From Prochlorococcus marinus str. MIT 9201 (GTDB lineage: Bacteria > Cyanobacteriota > Cyanobacteriia > PCC-6307 > Cyanobiaceae): 64,000 nucleotides of DNA. The stretch covers positions 150,647-214,646 of the forward strand of contig NZ_JNAL01000007.1 of the NCBI RefSeq assembly GCF_000759955.1. Reading direction: 5' to 3'. The notes beneath the pieces were generated by a model. It saw only the letters and a list, made by a program, of their open reading frames with translations, made no database searches and was not told the DNA's origin. Numbering within the stretch: position 1 is the first letter of the stretch; each line of letters begins with the position of its first letter. The translations under genes and the position numbers were made by a program. Below are positions 35,365-43,711 of the stretch, one piece after another.

Positions 35365-37170
35365 ATGATTATTCTTAAATCAAGAAAAAGGCTTATAACC
35401 TTACTCATAGTTTTAGTTTGTGGGATCATATTATTTATTTCAGGTTTAGGTAGTACAGGACTAGTAGATGAAACTCCTCCTTTATTTGCCGCTGCTGGAC
35501 GGGCAATGAGTGAATCTGGTGATTGGTTAACTCCAAAAGTCAATGGAATGTTCCGTTTTGATAAGCCTCCACTAATATATTGGCTTATGGGTTTTTTTTA
35601 CTCATTACCGAAAAACGAAATTTGGGATAGTTTAGGAACAATCTCAGCAAGACTCCCTTCAGCTTTGGGATCATTATTTTTAATGTTGATGATTGGAGAT
35701 ACTTTATTTTGTTGGCCGCAGAAGGGTGATAGGCAATTCCTCACTCCAATATTTGCATCATTAGCCTTTGGACTGTCTCCATTCATAATTATCTGGAGTA
35801 GGACTGCTGTAAGTGACTCTCTTTTGACTGGAACCTTAGGGATTAGCCTGCTGTTGTTTTGGAGACGAATGGCAAGTGAAAATAATGATCAATGCATTTC
35901 AGCATGGGTTTTTTTAGGGTTTGCAATTTTAACTAAAGGACCTGTTGCATTTGTTTTAGCAACATTGACTATTGCATTTTTCTTAATCATTCAGAAGGAT
36001 TGGAAAACTTTGCTACATAAGATAAATCCTAAGAAAGGTTTTTTAATAACAATACTAATAAGTGTTCCGTGGTATATCTTAGAACTCATAAAAGAGGGAA
36101 AGCCTTTTTGGGACAACTTTTTTGGTTATCATAATTTCCAAAGATATACATCTGTTGTAAATAATCATTCAGAACCATTTTGGTTTTTTCTTTACATGAT
36201 GATATTTGCTTCATTACCATTCACTCCTTTTTTGTATCACGGGATAATTAAAGTCTTTGAAGATTTCTTGAGACGTTCAAAAAATAGTAGCAATGTCAAT
36301 GAGACCCTATATATTTATTCTCTATGTTGGTTAACATCGGTCTTAATCTTCTTTAGTATTTCTGCTACAAAACTTCCAAGCTATTGGTTGCCAGCAATTC
36401 CAGCGGCGTCAATTTTAATAAGTAATAGCTTTCAAAACTTAAAACACTCAAAAAAGATTTATTCATTTTTATGGATGTTTAATATTTTAATTTTTTTTGG
36501 AGTCTCCATAGCATTCTTTTTCTCAAATATTTGGTTAAGTTCAATAAATGATCCTGAAATGCCTAATCTCGGATCCGAATTAATAAGTTCTGGGATAATT
36601 TTTAAAGCCAAATTCTTCTTCTCTACATTTACTCTCATTGCAATAATTTTATTTTCATTAAAATCCAAAAATATATTTCTTTATCTTCAAATTTTACTTT
36701 TGATAGGACAATCCTTTTTGATGTCTCCAATAAGAAAATTAGCGGATAATTCTAGGCAATTGCCCTTGAGGAACATCTCAAAATTAATTTCAGATATTCG
36801 AGAGGGGAACGAGACTTTAGCGATGATCGGGATAAGAAAACCCTCTTTACATTATTATTCAGGACAAATAGTTTTTTATGAACCAAATACTAAAGAAGGA
36901 TTAATTAATCTCTCAGACAGGCTCAATAACGATAGGAGAGAAAATTATAAGGACCAACCAGATTATGAATATAAATCTTTATTGGTCGTTATAGATAAAT
37001 ATTCTTCACGCGAAAAACACTGGTCAAATATTAATCATCAAAAATTGGGAGAATATGGAATTTATAATTTATGGCGAATTCAGAAAAATGATTTGAATAA
37101 TTATTCGGAAACTTTAGTTAAAAGCGGTTATAAATCTGACTGGAAAAATCGAAAAGTTGAAAAATTTTAA
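35365..37170 (+). CDS. ArnT/PMT-like membrane glycosyltransferase (GT-C fold)
   Basis: A 601-residue integral membrane protein with about ten to twelve helices. Its N-terminal block reads GLVDETPPLFAAAGRAMSESGDW followed by FDKPPLIYWL. The Asp-Glu in the first external loop and the dKPPL motif are the catalytic signature of lipid-phosphate sugar transferases of the GT39/GT83 type, which move a sugar from polyprenyl phosphate to lipid A or protein outside the cytoplasmic membrane. A long soluble C-terminal domain follows residue 460. It starts 12 bp after the preceding glycosyltransferase. Its stop overlaps the convergent small gene by four bases. Confidence 0.85.
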   Translation: MIILKSRKRLITLLIVLVCGIILFISGLGSTGLVDETPPLFAAAGRAMSESGDWLTPKVNGMFRFDKPPLIYWLMGFFYSLPKNEIWDSLGTISARLPSALGSLFLMLMIGDTLFCWPQKGDRQFLTPIFASLAFGLSPFIIIWSRTAVSDSLLTGTLGISLLLFWRRMASENNDQCISAWVFLGFAILTKGPVAFVLATLTIAFFLIIQKDWKTLLHKINPKKGFLITILISVPWYILELIKEGKPFWDNFFGYHNFQRYTSVVNNHSEPFWFFLYMMIFASLPFTPFLYHGIIKVFEDFLRRSKNSSNVNETLYIYSLCWLTSVLIFFSISATKLPSYWLPAIPAASILISNSFQNLKHSKKIYSFLWMFNILIFFGVSIAFFFSNIWLSSINDPEMPNLGSELISSGIIFKAKFFFSTFTLIAIILFSLKSKNIFLYLQILLLIGQSFLMSPIRKLADNSRQLPLRNISKLISDIREGNETLAMIGIRKPSLHYYSGQIVFYEPNTKEGLINLSDRLNNDRRENYKDQPDYEYKSLLVVIDKYSSREKHWSNINHQKLGEYGIYNLWRIQKNDLNNYSETLVKSGYKSDWKNRKVEKF

Positions 37171-37418
37171 CAAAGCTTTTTTTTAAGAAGAGCGTTTTTA
37201 AGATCATCAAGACTGCACTTATTAGGGATTTCAATTTTATTTAGATCTTCAAGTAATTCCAGATCGATTACAGAATCTTCGGCTAAAAAACTAAAAACTT
37301 CATTAATGCTTATTCCCATGTCTTGAGCCATCTCTGAGATTAGTCTCAGAGTATCCCTCCTCACAGATATCCTGAGGTCTAAAGGGATATATTCATTTTC
37401 AGGGTTCGCTGACTTCAT
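37167..37418 (-). CDS. Small conserved protein, possible ribbon-helix-helix regulator
   Basis: The 83-residue acidic protein begins MKSANPENEYIPLDLRISVRRD and continues with two helices (TLRLISEMAQDMG, ISINEVFSFLAED) that fit a ribbon-helix-helix arrangement, with a short strand before them. The C-terminal part is Leu/Asp-rich, ending KKKLC. It overlaps the convergent ArnT-like gene by four bases at its 3' end. No named function is known to me. A DNA-binding role is an inference from the helix pattern only. Confidence 0.65.
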   Translation of the reverse strand: MKSANPENEYIPLDLRISVRRDTLRLISEMAQDMGISINEVFSFLAEDSVIDLELLEDLNKIEIPNKCSLDDLKNALLKKKLC

Positions 37419-37485
37419 AACCTAAATCTTAAGACATTATGTATTTATCAGGACATTTTCTTTACAATATTCATTAATTATGCAA

Positions 37486-38283
37486 TTAAAACGTTTTTTT
37501 GCTGTATGCATCGATAAGAATTTTTAAAAGAGGAATTGTAACTATTGAAATTAAAGTTGTAGTAAAAAGAATTTTTGATGCTATTTTTTGTTTCACGTCA
37601 TAAGCCTCTGCCATTAATATTGTGGAAATTGCCGTTGGAGTTCCTGCCTGAAGTATTACTGCTGATGATTGATAGAAGTCAAAATTTAAAAATTTGCTTA
37701 TTAAAAAAACGATAAAAGGAAGAATAAATAACTTTAATAAAATCGAGAATTTAATTTCTTGATTTAGATCAAAAATTTTATCCTTTTGATTTATTATTAT
37801 GCCAAGTCTTGTTCCTACAATTATTATTGCCAAAGCGATAACTACCCTAGCAGGGATCCAAAGGTAATTTCCTAATATTTCATCTACATTGAAAAGATAT
37901 GCTAAAAGTACCCCAATTATGCCTCTTGATGCAGGACTATTTATCAATGCGTTTAAAAAGCCTTCGATCTTTGGGATTTTATTTATTTGGGATTTGCCTT
38001 GAAGAAAAAAAGGTCCAAATATCCAAGCGAATAATGTTGTTCCCAAGTCAAATCCGATAGTGAAGTTAATAGTAGATGAAGGGAGAAGAGCTATCGCTAT
38101 TGGTATTCCAAGAAATGAAGTATTACCTATTAGACCTGCTAGCTGTAAAGTATAATTTGGAAGCCTATTTTTAAATATTCGAAATATATTCACTAATGAT
38201 ATCAATAATCCAATTAGAGAGAATGCTAAAAATGCACTTTTAATAAGGTTTATATCTATACCCTCCTTTAATAAAAGACCCAT
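37486..38283 (-). CDS. AEC family permease (auxin efflux carrier-like), N-terminus lacking a normal start
   Basis: The 265-residue reading from ATG at 38283 contains most of an AEC transporter: helices GFLIS-like, NYTLQLAGLIGNTSFLGIPIA with the family's Asn/Gly-rich crossover, and the C-terminal AVILQAGTPTAISTILMAEAYD. However, the open frame extends upstream to a TAG at 38240-38242 on the RC side (about 38239), adding about 50 residues that read like the missing first helix (IIPFLIFGFLIGKK). No ATG, GTG or TTG exists in that stretch. Total length would then be the usual 310-320. Either an ATT/ATA start or a nearby frameshift is likely. Solute unknown. Confidence 0.78.
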   Translation of the reverse strand: MGLLLKEGIDINLIKSAFLAFSLIGLLISLVNIFRIFKNRLPNYTLQLAGLIGNTSFLGIPIAIALLPSSTINFTIGFDLGTTLFAWIFGPFFLQGKSQINKIPKIEGFLNALINSPASRGIIGVLLAYLFNVDEILGNYLWIPARVVIALAIIIVGTRLGIIINQKDKIFDLNQEIKFSILLKLFILPFIVFLISKFLNFDFYQSSAVILQAGTPTAISTILMAEAYDVKQKIASKILFTTTLISIVTIPLLKILIDAYSKKTF

Positions 38284-38484
38284 TACACTTAATGGAATGC
38301 CAAATCTTATTAGAGGTCTTGCAATATATTTAGAAATCCTTGGATTCTTTTTTCCAATAAGAAATCCAAAAATTAAGAAAGGGATAATATTTATAAAGAG
38401 AGAGTAGATAGTATTAATTAAATATTTATTAAAGCAATACTAACTTGCCGAGCATAGTCAAAAAAAATTTATGAATGGAATAAG

Positions 38485-38715
38485 TTAAATTATTTTCCAT
38501 ATTGCCTTATCAGGAATTAAAGGAGATTTATTTAAATCTTCTGGTTCTTTAGTCAATACTCTCCAATTTGGAACTCTACAAGTGACATAAGCAGGACTTT
38601 CTATTAAAACACCTGGGTTCTCATCAAAAGTACAAGTAAACCCCTCTTTCCAAAAACCGCCTTTGTTAAGGCTACCTTTAAACCAGACCCAACATTTTGA
38701 AGTTTTCAAGATCAC
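38485..38715 (-). CDS. Conserved picocyanobacterial small protein
   Basis: A 76-residue protein with three Cys (residues 8, 28, 46) and a Trp/Gly-rich start (SKCWVWFKGSLNKGGFWKEG), then ENPGVLIESPAYVTCRVPNWRV. No membrane helix or signal is evident. The balanced composition and clear absence of low-complexity make it a believable gene rather than a random frame. It lies alone between the AEC permease and the SemiSWEET gene on the same strand. I do not recognise a function. The spaced cysteines could bind metal or form a disulfide, but this is speculative. Confidence 0.6.
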   Translation of the reverse strand: MILKTSKCWVWFKGSLNKGGFWKEGFTCTFDENPGVLIESPAYVTCRVPNWRVLTKEPEDLNKSPLIPDKAIWKII

Positions 38716-38787
38716 TGAAATTTATTTCTATGATAAATAAAATTTAAGTAATTTCTCTAAAATTTAAAACTATTAAAACAATAATTG

Positions 38788-39051
38788 CTAATTAGATGGT
38801 TTTGAAAAATATACTTTTGAGATTAATATCAAGAGATTTAAAATTAAGGTAATCAAATTAGCAATCAATATTGGTGTAGAAGAAATTTTATAACCGTAAA
38901 TAATCCATGACAAGACTCCAATAATAAACATTATTAAAGTTGTCAAAGAAACATCATCTGCTTTTTTTGTTTTTAGAGTTTTTAATAATTGAGGTAGAAA
39001 TGCGGCTGTTGTTAAAATCGCGGCAAAATATCCAAATATATCTATATCCAT
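38788..39051 (-). CDS. SemiSWEET sugar transporter (MtN3/PQ-loop family)
   Basis: An 87-residue three-helix protein with the defining PQ motif in AAFLPQLLKTLKTKKADDVSL (about residues 17-37) and later FIIGVLSWIIYGY. SemiSWEETs work as dimers and carry sugars such as sucrose or glucose down their gradient. Length and helix layout match bacterial members exactly. It is 14 bp downstream of the peroxiredoxin-fold gene on the same strand, so the two may be co-transcribed. The transported sugar cannot be inferred from sequence. Confidence 0.88.
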   Translation of the reverse strand: MDIDIFGYFAAILTTAAFLPQLLKTLKTKKADDVSLTTLIMFIIGVLSWIIYGYKISSTPILIANLITLILNLLILISKVYFSKPSN

Positions 39052-39065
39052 AAAAGTTTCAAAAA

Positions 39066-39800
39066 CTATTCTTTAATTAAATCAGATATAAACCTTAAGG
39101 GATCTCTCATATTTGATGAATATCCGAGAACATCATTTGAGAAGAATTTATAAATAACTTGATTTTTATTACTCAACAAAAAAGAAGCTCCTCTTTGAGG
39201 AAGATATTTTGCATCAAGAATATAATCATTCCAATTTTTAATTATTTCATTCATATTGTTTAATCTAAATGTTGCTAATTCGAATGGTCTTAAATAACCA
39301 TCCCCGAAAATCTGCTTAAAAGAATTACCAGAAAATTTTAGAAATTTTAAAATGTCAATTTCATCAAATTCTGAATAGATTTGCTTTGCTTTTCGATCGC
39401 CTGTATAACCTCTAAAAACCTCTTTAATTGTTTTAAAAGAATTTATCCCAGATAACATTAAAAGCATATTAATCCAACCTCCTAAACCTATATCTAAACC
39501 TCTTGAGACTTTAAGATTATTATGAATTTGATTATCAGAAACAATTATTAAATTTTTTTCACAGAAGCCAGTGAATTTACAGAATTTTTGTTTCCCATTT
39601 TGGTTGCCAATAGCAATAGCATAAATATCTAAATTTTTATCCTGACGATTATTGATAAAATTTTTAAGATTTATTGCATATTCAACGCTATCAAAATCTC
39701 CCAATAGGCCAAATAAAACAATTAATTTAAATCTCTTCTCCCCTTTGAAGTTAAATTCTTCAACAAGATTATTAATATGGTTTTGAAATTTGTCAGTCAC
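39066..39800 (-). CDS. Peroxiredoxin-like (AhpC/TSA) fold protein without the usual active-site Cys
   Basis: A 244-residue protein whose N-terminal half follows the thioredoxin-like AhpC/TSA layout: KLIVLFGLLGDFDSVEYAINL, then LDIYAIAIGN, and the downstream GRGLDIGLGGW-like block (VSRGLDIGLGGWINMLLML). At the place where peroxiredoxins carry PxxxTxxC, no cysteine is present. A different pair occurs about 30 residues later (KFCKFTGFC). C-terminal RGYTGDRKAKQIY and QRGASFLLS blocks match the cyanobacterial AhpC/TSA-like group. Peroxidase activity is therefore doubtful. It lies beside flavodoxin in divergent orientation and above the SemiSWEET gene. Confidence 0.72.
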   Translation of the reverse strand: MTDKFQNHINNLVEEFNFKGEKRFKLIVLFGLLGDFDSVEYAINLKNFINNRQDKNLDIYAIAIGNQNGKQKFCKFTGFCEKNLIIVSDNQIHNNLKVSRGLDIGLGGWINMLLMLSGINSFKTIKEVFRGYTGDRKAKQIYSEFDEIDILKFLKFSGNSFKQIFGDGYLRPFELATFRLNNMNEIIKNWNDYILDAKYLPQRGASFLLSNKNQVIYKFFSNDVLGYSSNMRDPLRFISDLIKE

Positions 39801-39942
39801 AATAGTTTAAATATCTTTATAAATTTTTCTTAAAAAATTTTTTCTTACTCTAATTGGTATAAAATTTTACTTGAAAAAGTTTTTTAAGAAATTAATTTAA
39901 TGTTTTTAGATTTTATTATTTTAAGGTAAACATTTTGAAGTT

Positions 39943-40467
39943 ATGACTGTAGGAATTTATTACGCAACTACAACTGGAAAAACAGAGGACGTAGCTGATC
40001 GTCTTCACAATTTTATTTCTTCAGCAGAGGCACCTAAAGATGTTTCTGATGTAGATGATCTTTCGGAATTAGAAGGTCTTGACGGGATAATCTGTGGGAT
40101 ACCTACTTGGAATACCGGAGCAGATGAAGAAAGATCAGGAACTGCTTGGGATTCAATCTTAGAGGATATTGGTGAACTAAGTTTATCAGGAAAAAAAGTT
40201 GCAATTTTTGGCTTAGGAGATTCTTCTACCTATACAGAAAACTATTGTGATGCCATGGAAGAACTTCATAGCTACTTCACTAAAGCAGGAGCCGAAATGG
40301 TCGGTTATGTAGATAAATCTTCTTATACATTTGATGAGTCTAAAAGCGTCATTGGAGAAAGTTTTTGTGGATTACCTCTTGATGAGGATAGTGAATCTGA
40401 TTTGACTGATTCACGTCTTGAAACATGGGCTTCTCAACTAAAAGGCGAAATACCCTCATTGGCTTAA
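39943..40467 (+). CDS. isiB: Flavodoxin
   Basis: FMN electron carrier that replaces ferredoxin in photosynthetic electron transfer when iron is scarce. The 174-residue long-chain flavodoxin has the phosphate-binding loop ATTTGKTE (8-15), the first FMN-stacking Trp in GIPTWNTGADEERSGTAWD and the second aromatic (Tyr) in GLGDSSTYTENYCDA. Length and the extra C-terminal loop match cyanobacterial IsiB. It is divergent from the peroxiredoxin-like gene. A Pcb/IsiA-family antenna gene follows 142 bp downstream on the same strand, echoing the isiAB arrangement of other cyanobacteria in reverse order. Confidence 0.95.
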   Translation: MTVGIYYATTTGKTEDVADRLHNFISSAEAPKDVSDVDDLSELEGLDGIICGIPTWNTGADEERSGTAWDSILEDIGELSLSGKKVAIFGLGDSSTYTENYCDAMEELHSYFTKAGAEMVGYVDKSSYTFDESKSVIGESFCGLPLDEDSESDLTDSRLETWASQLKGEIPSLA

Positions 40468-40609
40468 CTTTCAAAGATATTACTCTCTAAATTTGTAACA
40501 TTTGTTCTTTCATAAGATTATTTTTTTACAAAAGTAATTAAATCTGTAAAGAACTTGTAAAAAATAAACTGATTAGCAATATGCTCAATTTGCTGTTTAT
40601 TTAAATCAA

Positions 40610-41668
40610 GTGTTACAAAATTACGGAAAATCTGATGTTACCTATGACTGGTACGCAGGGAATTCTGGTGTTGTAGGCCGTTCAGGTAAATTCATAGCAG
40701 CTCATGCAGCCCATGCAGGTTTAATGATGTTCTGGGCAGGAGCTTTTGGATTATTTGAATTAGCTCGTTACGACGCCACTATTCCAATGGGTGCACAGAA
40801 AGCAATTGTTTTACCTCACCTAGCTGGTATTGGAATTGGTGGAATTGAAAATGGCGTTATTACAGAGCCATATGGAATTGTTGTAATTTGCACATTACAT
40901 CTTATTTTCTCAGCAGTATTGGGTGCTGGGGGATTATTACATTCCAATAAATTTGCAGGTGATCTTGGAGATTATCCAGAAAATAGTAAGCCACAAAAAT
41001 TTGATTTTGAGTGGGATGATCCAGATAAATTAACTTTTATTCTTGGTCACCATCTAATTTTTCTTGGACTTGGAGCAATAATGTTTGTTGAATGGGCTCG
41101 TATTCATGGAATTTATGACCCAGCAATAGGTTCTACAAGACAAGTCGTTTACAATCTAGATATTGCAGCAATTTGGAACCATCAATTTGATTTTCTAAAA
41201 ATAGATAGTTTAGAAGACATAATGGGTGGTCATGCTTTTGTGGCATTCTTAACTATCATCGGTGGAGTTTTCCATATTTGCACAAAACAATTTGGAGAAT
41301 ATACAGAATTCAAAGGTAAAGGACTACTTGGTGCCGAGGCTATTTTGTCCTACTCAGTAGTAGGAGTTTCCTTTATGGCATTTATTGCTGCATTCTGGTG
41401 TGCTTCAAACACAACCATATATCCAGTCGATCTATATGGAGAGCCTTTAAAGCTTCAATTTGAATTTGCACCTTACTTTACTGATACAGTTGATTTAGGT
41501 TCTGGTGCATATAGTTCAAGAGCATGGCTTGCTAATGGACACTTCTATTTAGGGTTCTTTTTCTTACAAGGCCATTTATGGCATGCTTTAAGAGCGATGG
41601 GATTTGACTTCAAGAAAATTGGTCAAGCCTTTGATAATATGGAAAATACAAAAATTACTCAAAACTAA
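40610..41668 (+). CDS. pcb: Chlorophyll-binding light-harvesting protein, Pcb/IsiA family
   Basis: A 352-residue six-helix antenna protein related to CP43 but lacking its large lumenal loop, as in Pcb and IsiA. It shows NSGVVGRSGKFIAAHAAHAGL, the LPHLAGIGIG block, ILGHHLIFLGLGAIMFVEWARIHG, NHQFDFL, MGGHAFVAF, and the terminal GHLWHALRAMGFDF, whose His residues are chlorophyll ligands. From memory, several loops differ from the major PcbA (for example IENGVITEPYG). This suggests a second, distinct antenna. The start is GTG at 40610, giving MLQNYGKSDVTY, which matches family N-termini. A strong hairpin ends the transcript. Position after isiB suggests iron-responsive expression. Confidence 0.92.
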   Translation: MLQNYGKSDVTYDWYAGNSGVVGRSGKFIAAHAAHAGLMMFWAGAFGLFELARYDATIPMGAQKAIVLPHLAGIGIGGIENGVITEPYGIVVICTLHLIFSAVLGAGGLLHSNKFAGDLGDYPENSKPQKFDFEWDDPDKLTFILGHHLIFLGLGAIMFVEWARIHGIYDPAIGSTRQVVYNLDIAAIWNHQFDFLKIDSLEDIMGGHAFVAFLTIIGGVFHICTKQFGEYTEFKGKGLLGAEAILSYSVVGVSFMAFIAAFWCASNTTIYPVDLYGEPLKLQFEFAPYFTDTVDLGSGAYSSRAWLANGHFYLGFFFLQGHLWHALRAMGFDFKKIGQAFDNMENTKITQN

Positions 41669-41680
41669 TTTAATCTCAGA

Positions 41681-41714
41681 AAAAAACCTCTCCTTTAATA
41701 GGGAGGTTTTTTTT
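41681..41714 (+). terminator. Rho-independent terminator after pcb
   Basis: The sequence AAACCTCTCC pairs with GGGAGGTTT across a short TTTAATA loop and is followed by a run of T. It begins 12 bases after the pcb stop codon and would end the isiB-pcb or pcb transcript before the DUF3386 gene. Confidence 0.85.
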
Positions 41715-41745
41715 TGTAGAATTATTTGACGTATTCAAAACATTA

Positions 41746-42399
41746 ATGGATAATCTACAAGAAATTAATTGTAAAGAGATTTTTCGAAAAGCTTATGAAA
41801 ATAGGTACACCTGGAAAAATGAATTTAATGGTTACAAAGGTAAATGTATTTTTTTGATTAATAATAATATTCATAAAGGTAACTTCGTATTAGATAAAAA
41901 TTTCAAACCAATTATTCAAAAAATAGAAGATGAAAAAATTGTTAAAAGTATTGCCTCTCAGTTATTTGAAGTTTGTATACATAGGGTAAAGAGAGAATTC
42001 CGTTCTGTTCATTCAGAAAATAATTTTAACTTAATTAAAAATTCTGACAGTGGGATTGAAATGATAGTTTCTGGCAAGAATCAAGGTGATAAATATAGGG
42101 TTAAAGATGACTGTATTAATATGGTTTATAGAAAAATTCATGGAACCATAATTGAGATTTTTGTTGAAGAATTTTTCCATACAGGAATAGGCGCTCTTAG
42201 TAAAAAATATTGTAGTCAAACAATTGATCCTGATACACTTAAGCCAAAATCGCAAAAATTAGAATATGTGGATGAATTTATAAATATAGGTGAAGAGGAT
42301 TATTGGATCTTAAATTCAAGAACAATAAAATACCTCAACCAAAATCAAGAAAAAGAAACACAAAAGTTTGTTTTCGAGGATTTAGGTTTATTAAAATAA
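41746..42399 (+). CDS. DUF3386 domain protein
   Basis: A 217-residue soluble-looking protein whose start, IFRKAYENRYTWKNEFNGYKG, is the hallmark of DUF3386, a family of cyanobacteria and plants. Later blocks IYGKI-like MVYRKIHGTIIEIFVEEFFHTGIG and LKPKSQKLEYVDEF also agree. No signal or membrane helix is seen. It follows the pcb terminator and is convergent with the small gene at 42405-42650. Its function is not known to me. The proximity to pcb and flavodoxin may be chance, since a terminator separates them. Confidence 0.82.
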   Translation: MDNLQEINCKEIFRKAYENRYTWKNEFNGYKGKCIFLINNNIHKGNFVLDKNFKPIIQKIEDEKIVKSIASQLFEVCIHRVKREFRSVHSENNFNLIKNSDSGIEMIVSGKNQGDKYRVKDDCINMVYRKIHGTIIEIFVEEFFHTGIGALSKKYCSQTIDPDTLKPKSQKLEYVDEFINIGEEDYWILNSRTIKYLNQNQEKETQKFVFEDLGLLK

Positions 42400-42404
42400 C
42401 TTTT

Positions 42405-42650
42405 TTATTCAACCAATCTAAATCCTTTATCAAGTAGTTTTTGATAGAGGAGCCTAGCTCTGAAGGCTAAAATTTGTTCTTCATTTTCATTACTAATTAC
42501 ATGAAAATAATTATTGTCTAGTTTATTTTTGCTAAAACAAACGTTTGCTTCTCCTAATCTTAGAGTCCAATTTTCTTCTTTTGCTAAATGCTGATTAGGT
42601 CCAAGATCCCAAGGGCATTTTTCAGGATATTTTTCTCTTTTGGAGCCCAT
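42405..42650 (-). CDS. Conserved picocyanobacterial small protein
   Basis: An 81-residue soluble protein starting MGSKREKYPEKCPWDLGPNQH, followed by a strand-rich middle (WTLRLGEANVCFSKNK, YFHVISNENEEQIL) and a C-terminal helix (AFRARLLYQKLLDKGF). The Pro/Trp-rich N-terminus is the most distinctive part. It ends five bases from the convergent DUF3386 gene. I do not recognise a function. It is likely real, given the balanced composition and the neat fit between neighbours. Confidence 0.62.
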   Translation of the reverse strand: MGSKREKYPEKCPWDLGPNQHLAKEENWTLRLGEANVCFSKNKLDNNYFHVISNENEEQILAFRARLLYQKLLDKGFRLVE

Positions 42651-42746
42651 ATTATTAATTTTAACTATCCAATATTAGTAAAAATTAAAAAGTATGGCTA
42701 TTTATTTTTGTTAATAGCTTTTTCTGAAATACAGTAAAGGTATTTT

Positions 42747-43421
42747 TTACTCCTTAATAGCAATTAAGCAATAAAATGGGTCTTTATTTAAAAAATTTAA
42801 GATATTGAGGACAGGTTGATTAAATTTTTTTATAATTTTTGGTTCATTAAATCCGTTTGTGATTAACACTTTTCTTACATATTCTACTCTCTCTTCCTCA
42901 TTAGAGGTAGTCCATATATTAGGAGCTTTATGCCAAAATGCTCTATTTGAAAAAGCGATTATAAACTTGCCCTGATTACTTAAAATTCTTGCGATTTCTT
43001 TAGTTAAATTTTCTGGGTATTGTAAATATTGCCAAGCTGCGACCATTAAACAATAATCAACACTTTCATTATCCAAAGGAATTTCTTGATTTAAATTGAA
43101 ATTTTGTATCCAATAGGTATCAAAAATTTTGTTTCTTTCAAGTTCTTGTTTATTTAAACCATGCCCAATAACCTTTTTATATTTTTTCTCTTTAGGTAAA
43201 TAACTATCCCAGCTGGACATTAAATCTAGAACGGTTGAATAATCTGAAATTTCATTTTTATAAACATTTGATAGATAGTCCCTGAAGTTTGCATCTAAAT
43301 GATAGACAAATTTTGGATCAGAATAAAATTCTTGATCATTACTCTCATCAAGCTTTTTTCTTTGATAATTATTTAAGACTTCCAAAATAATAACTATGAA
43401 ATGTCTTTTAAATTTAATCAA
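42747..43421 (-). CDS. SAM-dependent methyltransferase, class I-like
   Basis: The 224-residue protein carries the Rossmann pattern of class I methyltransferases: VLDLMSSWDSYLP in the SAM-binding strand, KVIGHGLNKQEL, the acidic PLDNESVDYCLMVAAWQYL (post-II motif) and EIARILSNQGKFIIAFSNR (motif III). The LDLMSSW motif in place of the usual DxGxG is shared by a subgroup seen in many marine bacteria. An alternative start is TTG 12 codons in, giving MEVLNNYQRKK, because the hydrophobic first 12 residues look extraneous. Substrate is unknown. It has its own promoter region of about 117 bp, divergent from the small gene at 43539. Confidence 0.78.
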   Translation of the reverse strand: MIKFKRHFIVIILEVLNNYQRKKLDESNDQEFYSDPKFVYHLDANFRDYLSNVYKNEISDYSTVLDLMSSWDSYLPKEKKYKKVIGHGLNKQELERNKIFDTYWIQNFNLNQEIPLDNESVDYCLMVAAWQYLQYPENLTKEIARILSNQGKFIIAFSNRAFWHKAPNIWTTSNEEERVEYVRKVLITNGFNEPKIIKKFNQPVLNILNFLNKDPFYCLIAIKE

Positions 43422-43538
43422 TAGATATTCAGATTGCGTTTTTGTAATGTATTTTGAACTTAATTAATTAAAGATCTTTAAAATACCTAGACATCTATTT
43501 AAATGAAGTTAAATTATGAATTAATAATTTAATTAAAA

Positions 43539-43709
43539 ATGATTGAATTCAAAAGGAGCAAAAAAAATAGATCTAAGAATGCTCTTTTCAATCCATATAA
43601 AAACGGTATAAGTCAATATGATATGGCATATCTTTCAACAAAAAAAGTTTTAAAGAGTAAGACTTTTAATCTACAAAATGATTTCCAAAAAGATAATTTA
43701 GCTGCATAA
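43539..43709 (+). CDS. Small basic protein (56 residues), probably translated with the tautomerase gene
   Basis: The frame from ATG at 43539 to TAA at 43707-43709 encodes MIEFKRSKKNRSKNALFNPY and continues to a C-terminus of DFQKDNLAA. It is Lys/Asn-rich, with a basic first third and a helical tail. The stop is two bases before the ATG of the MIF-like gene, so the two are probably on one transcript. No homologue with a known role comes to mind. Support is its placement and its good start codon, so confidence is moderate. Confidence 0.5.
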   Translation: MIEFKRSKKNRSKNALFNPYKNGISQYDMAYLSTKKVLKSKTFNLQNDFQKDNLAA

Positions 43710-43711
43710 AT

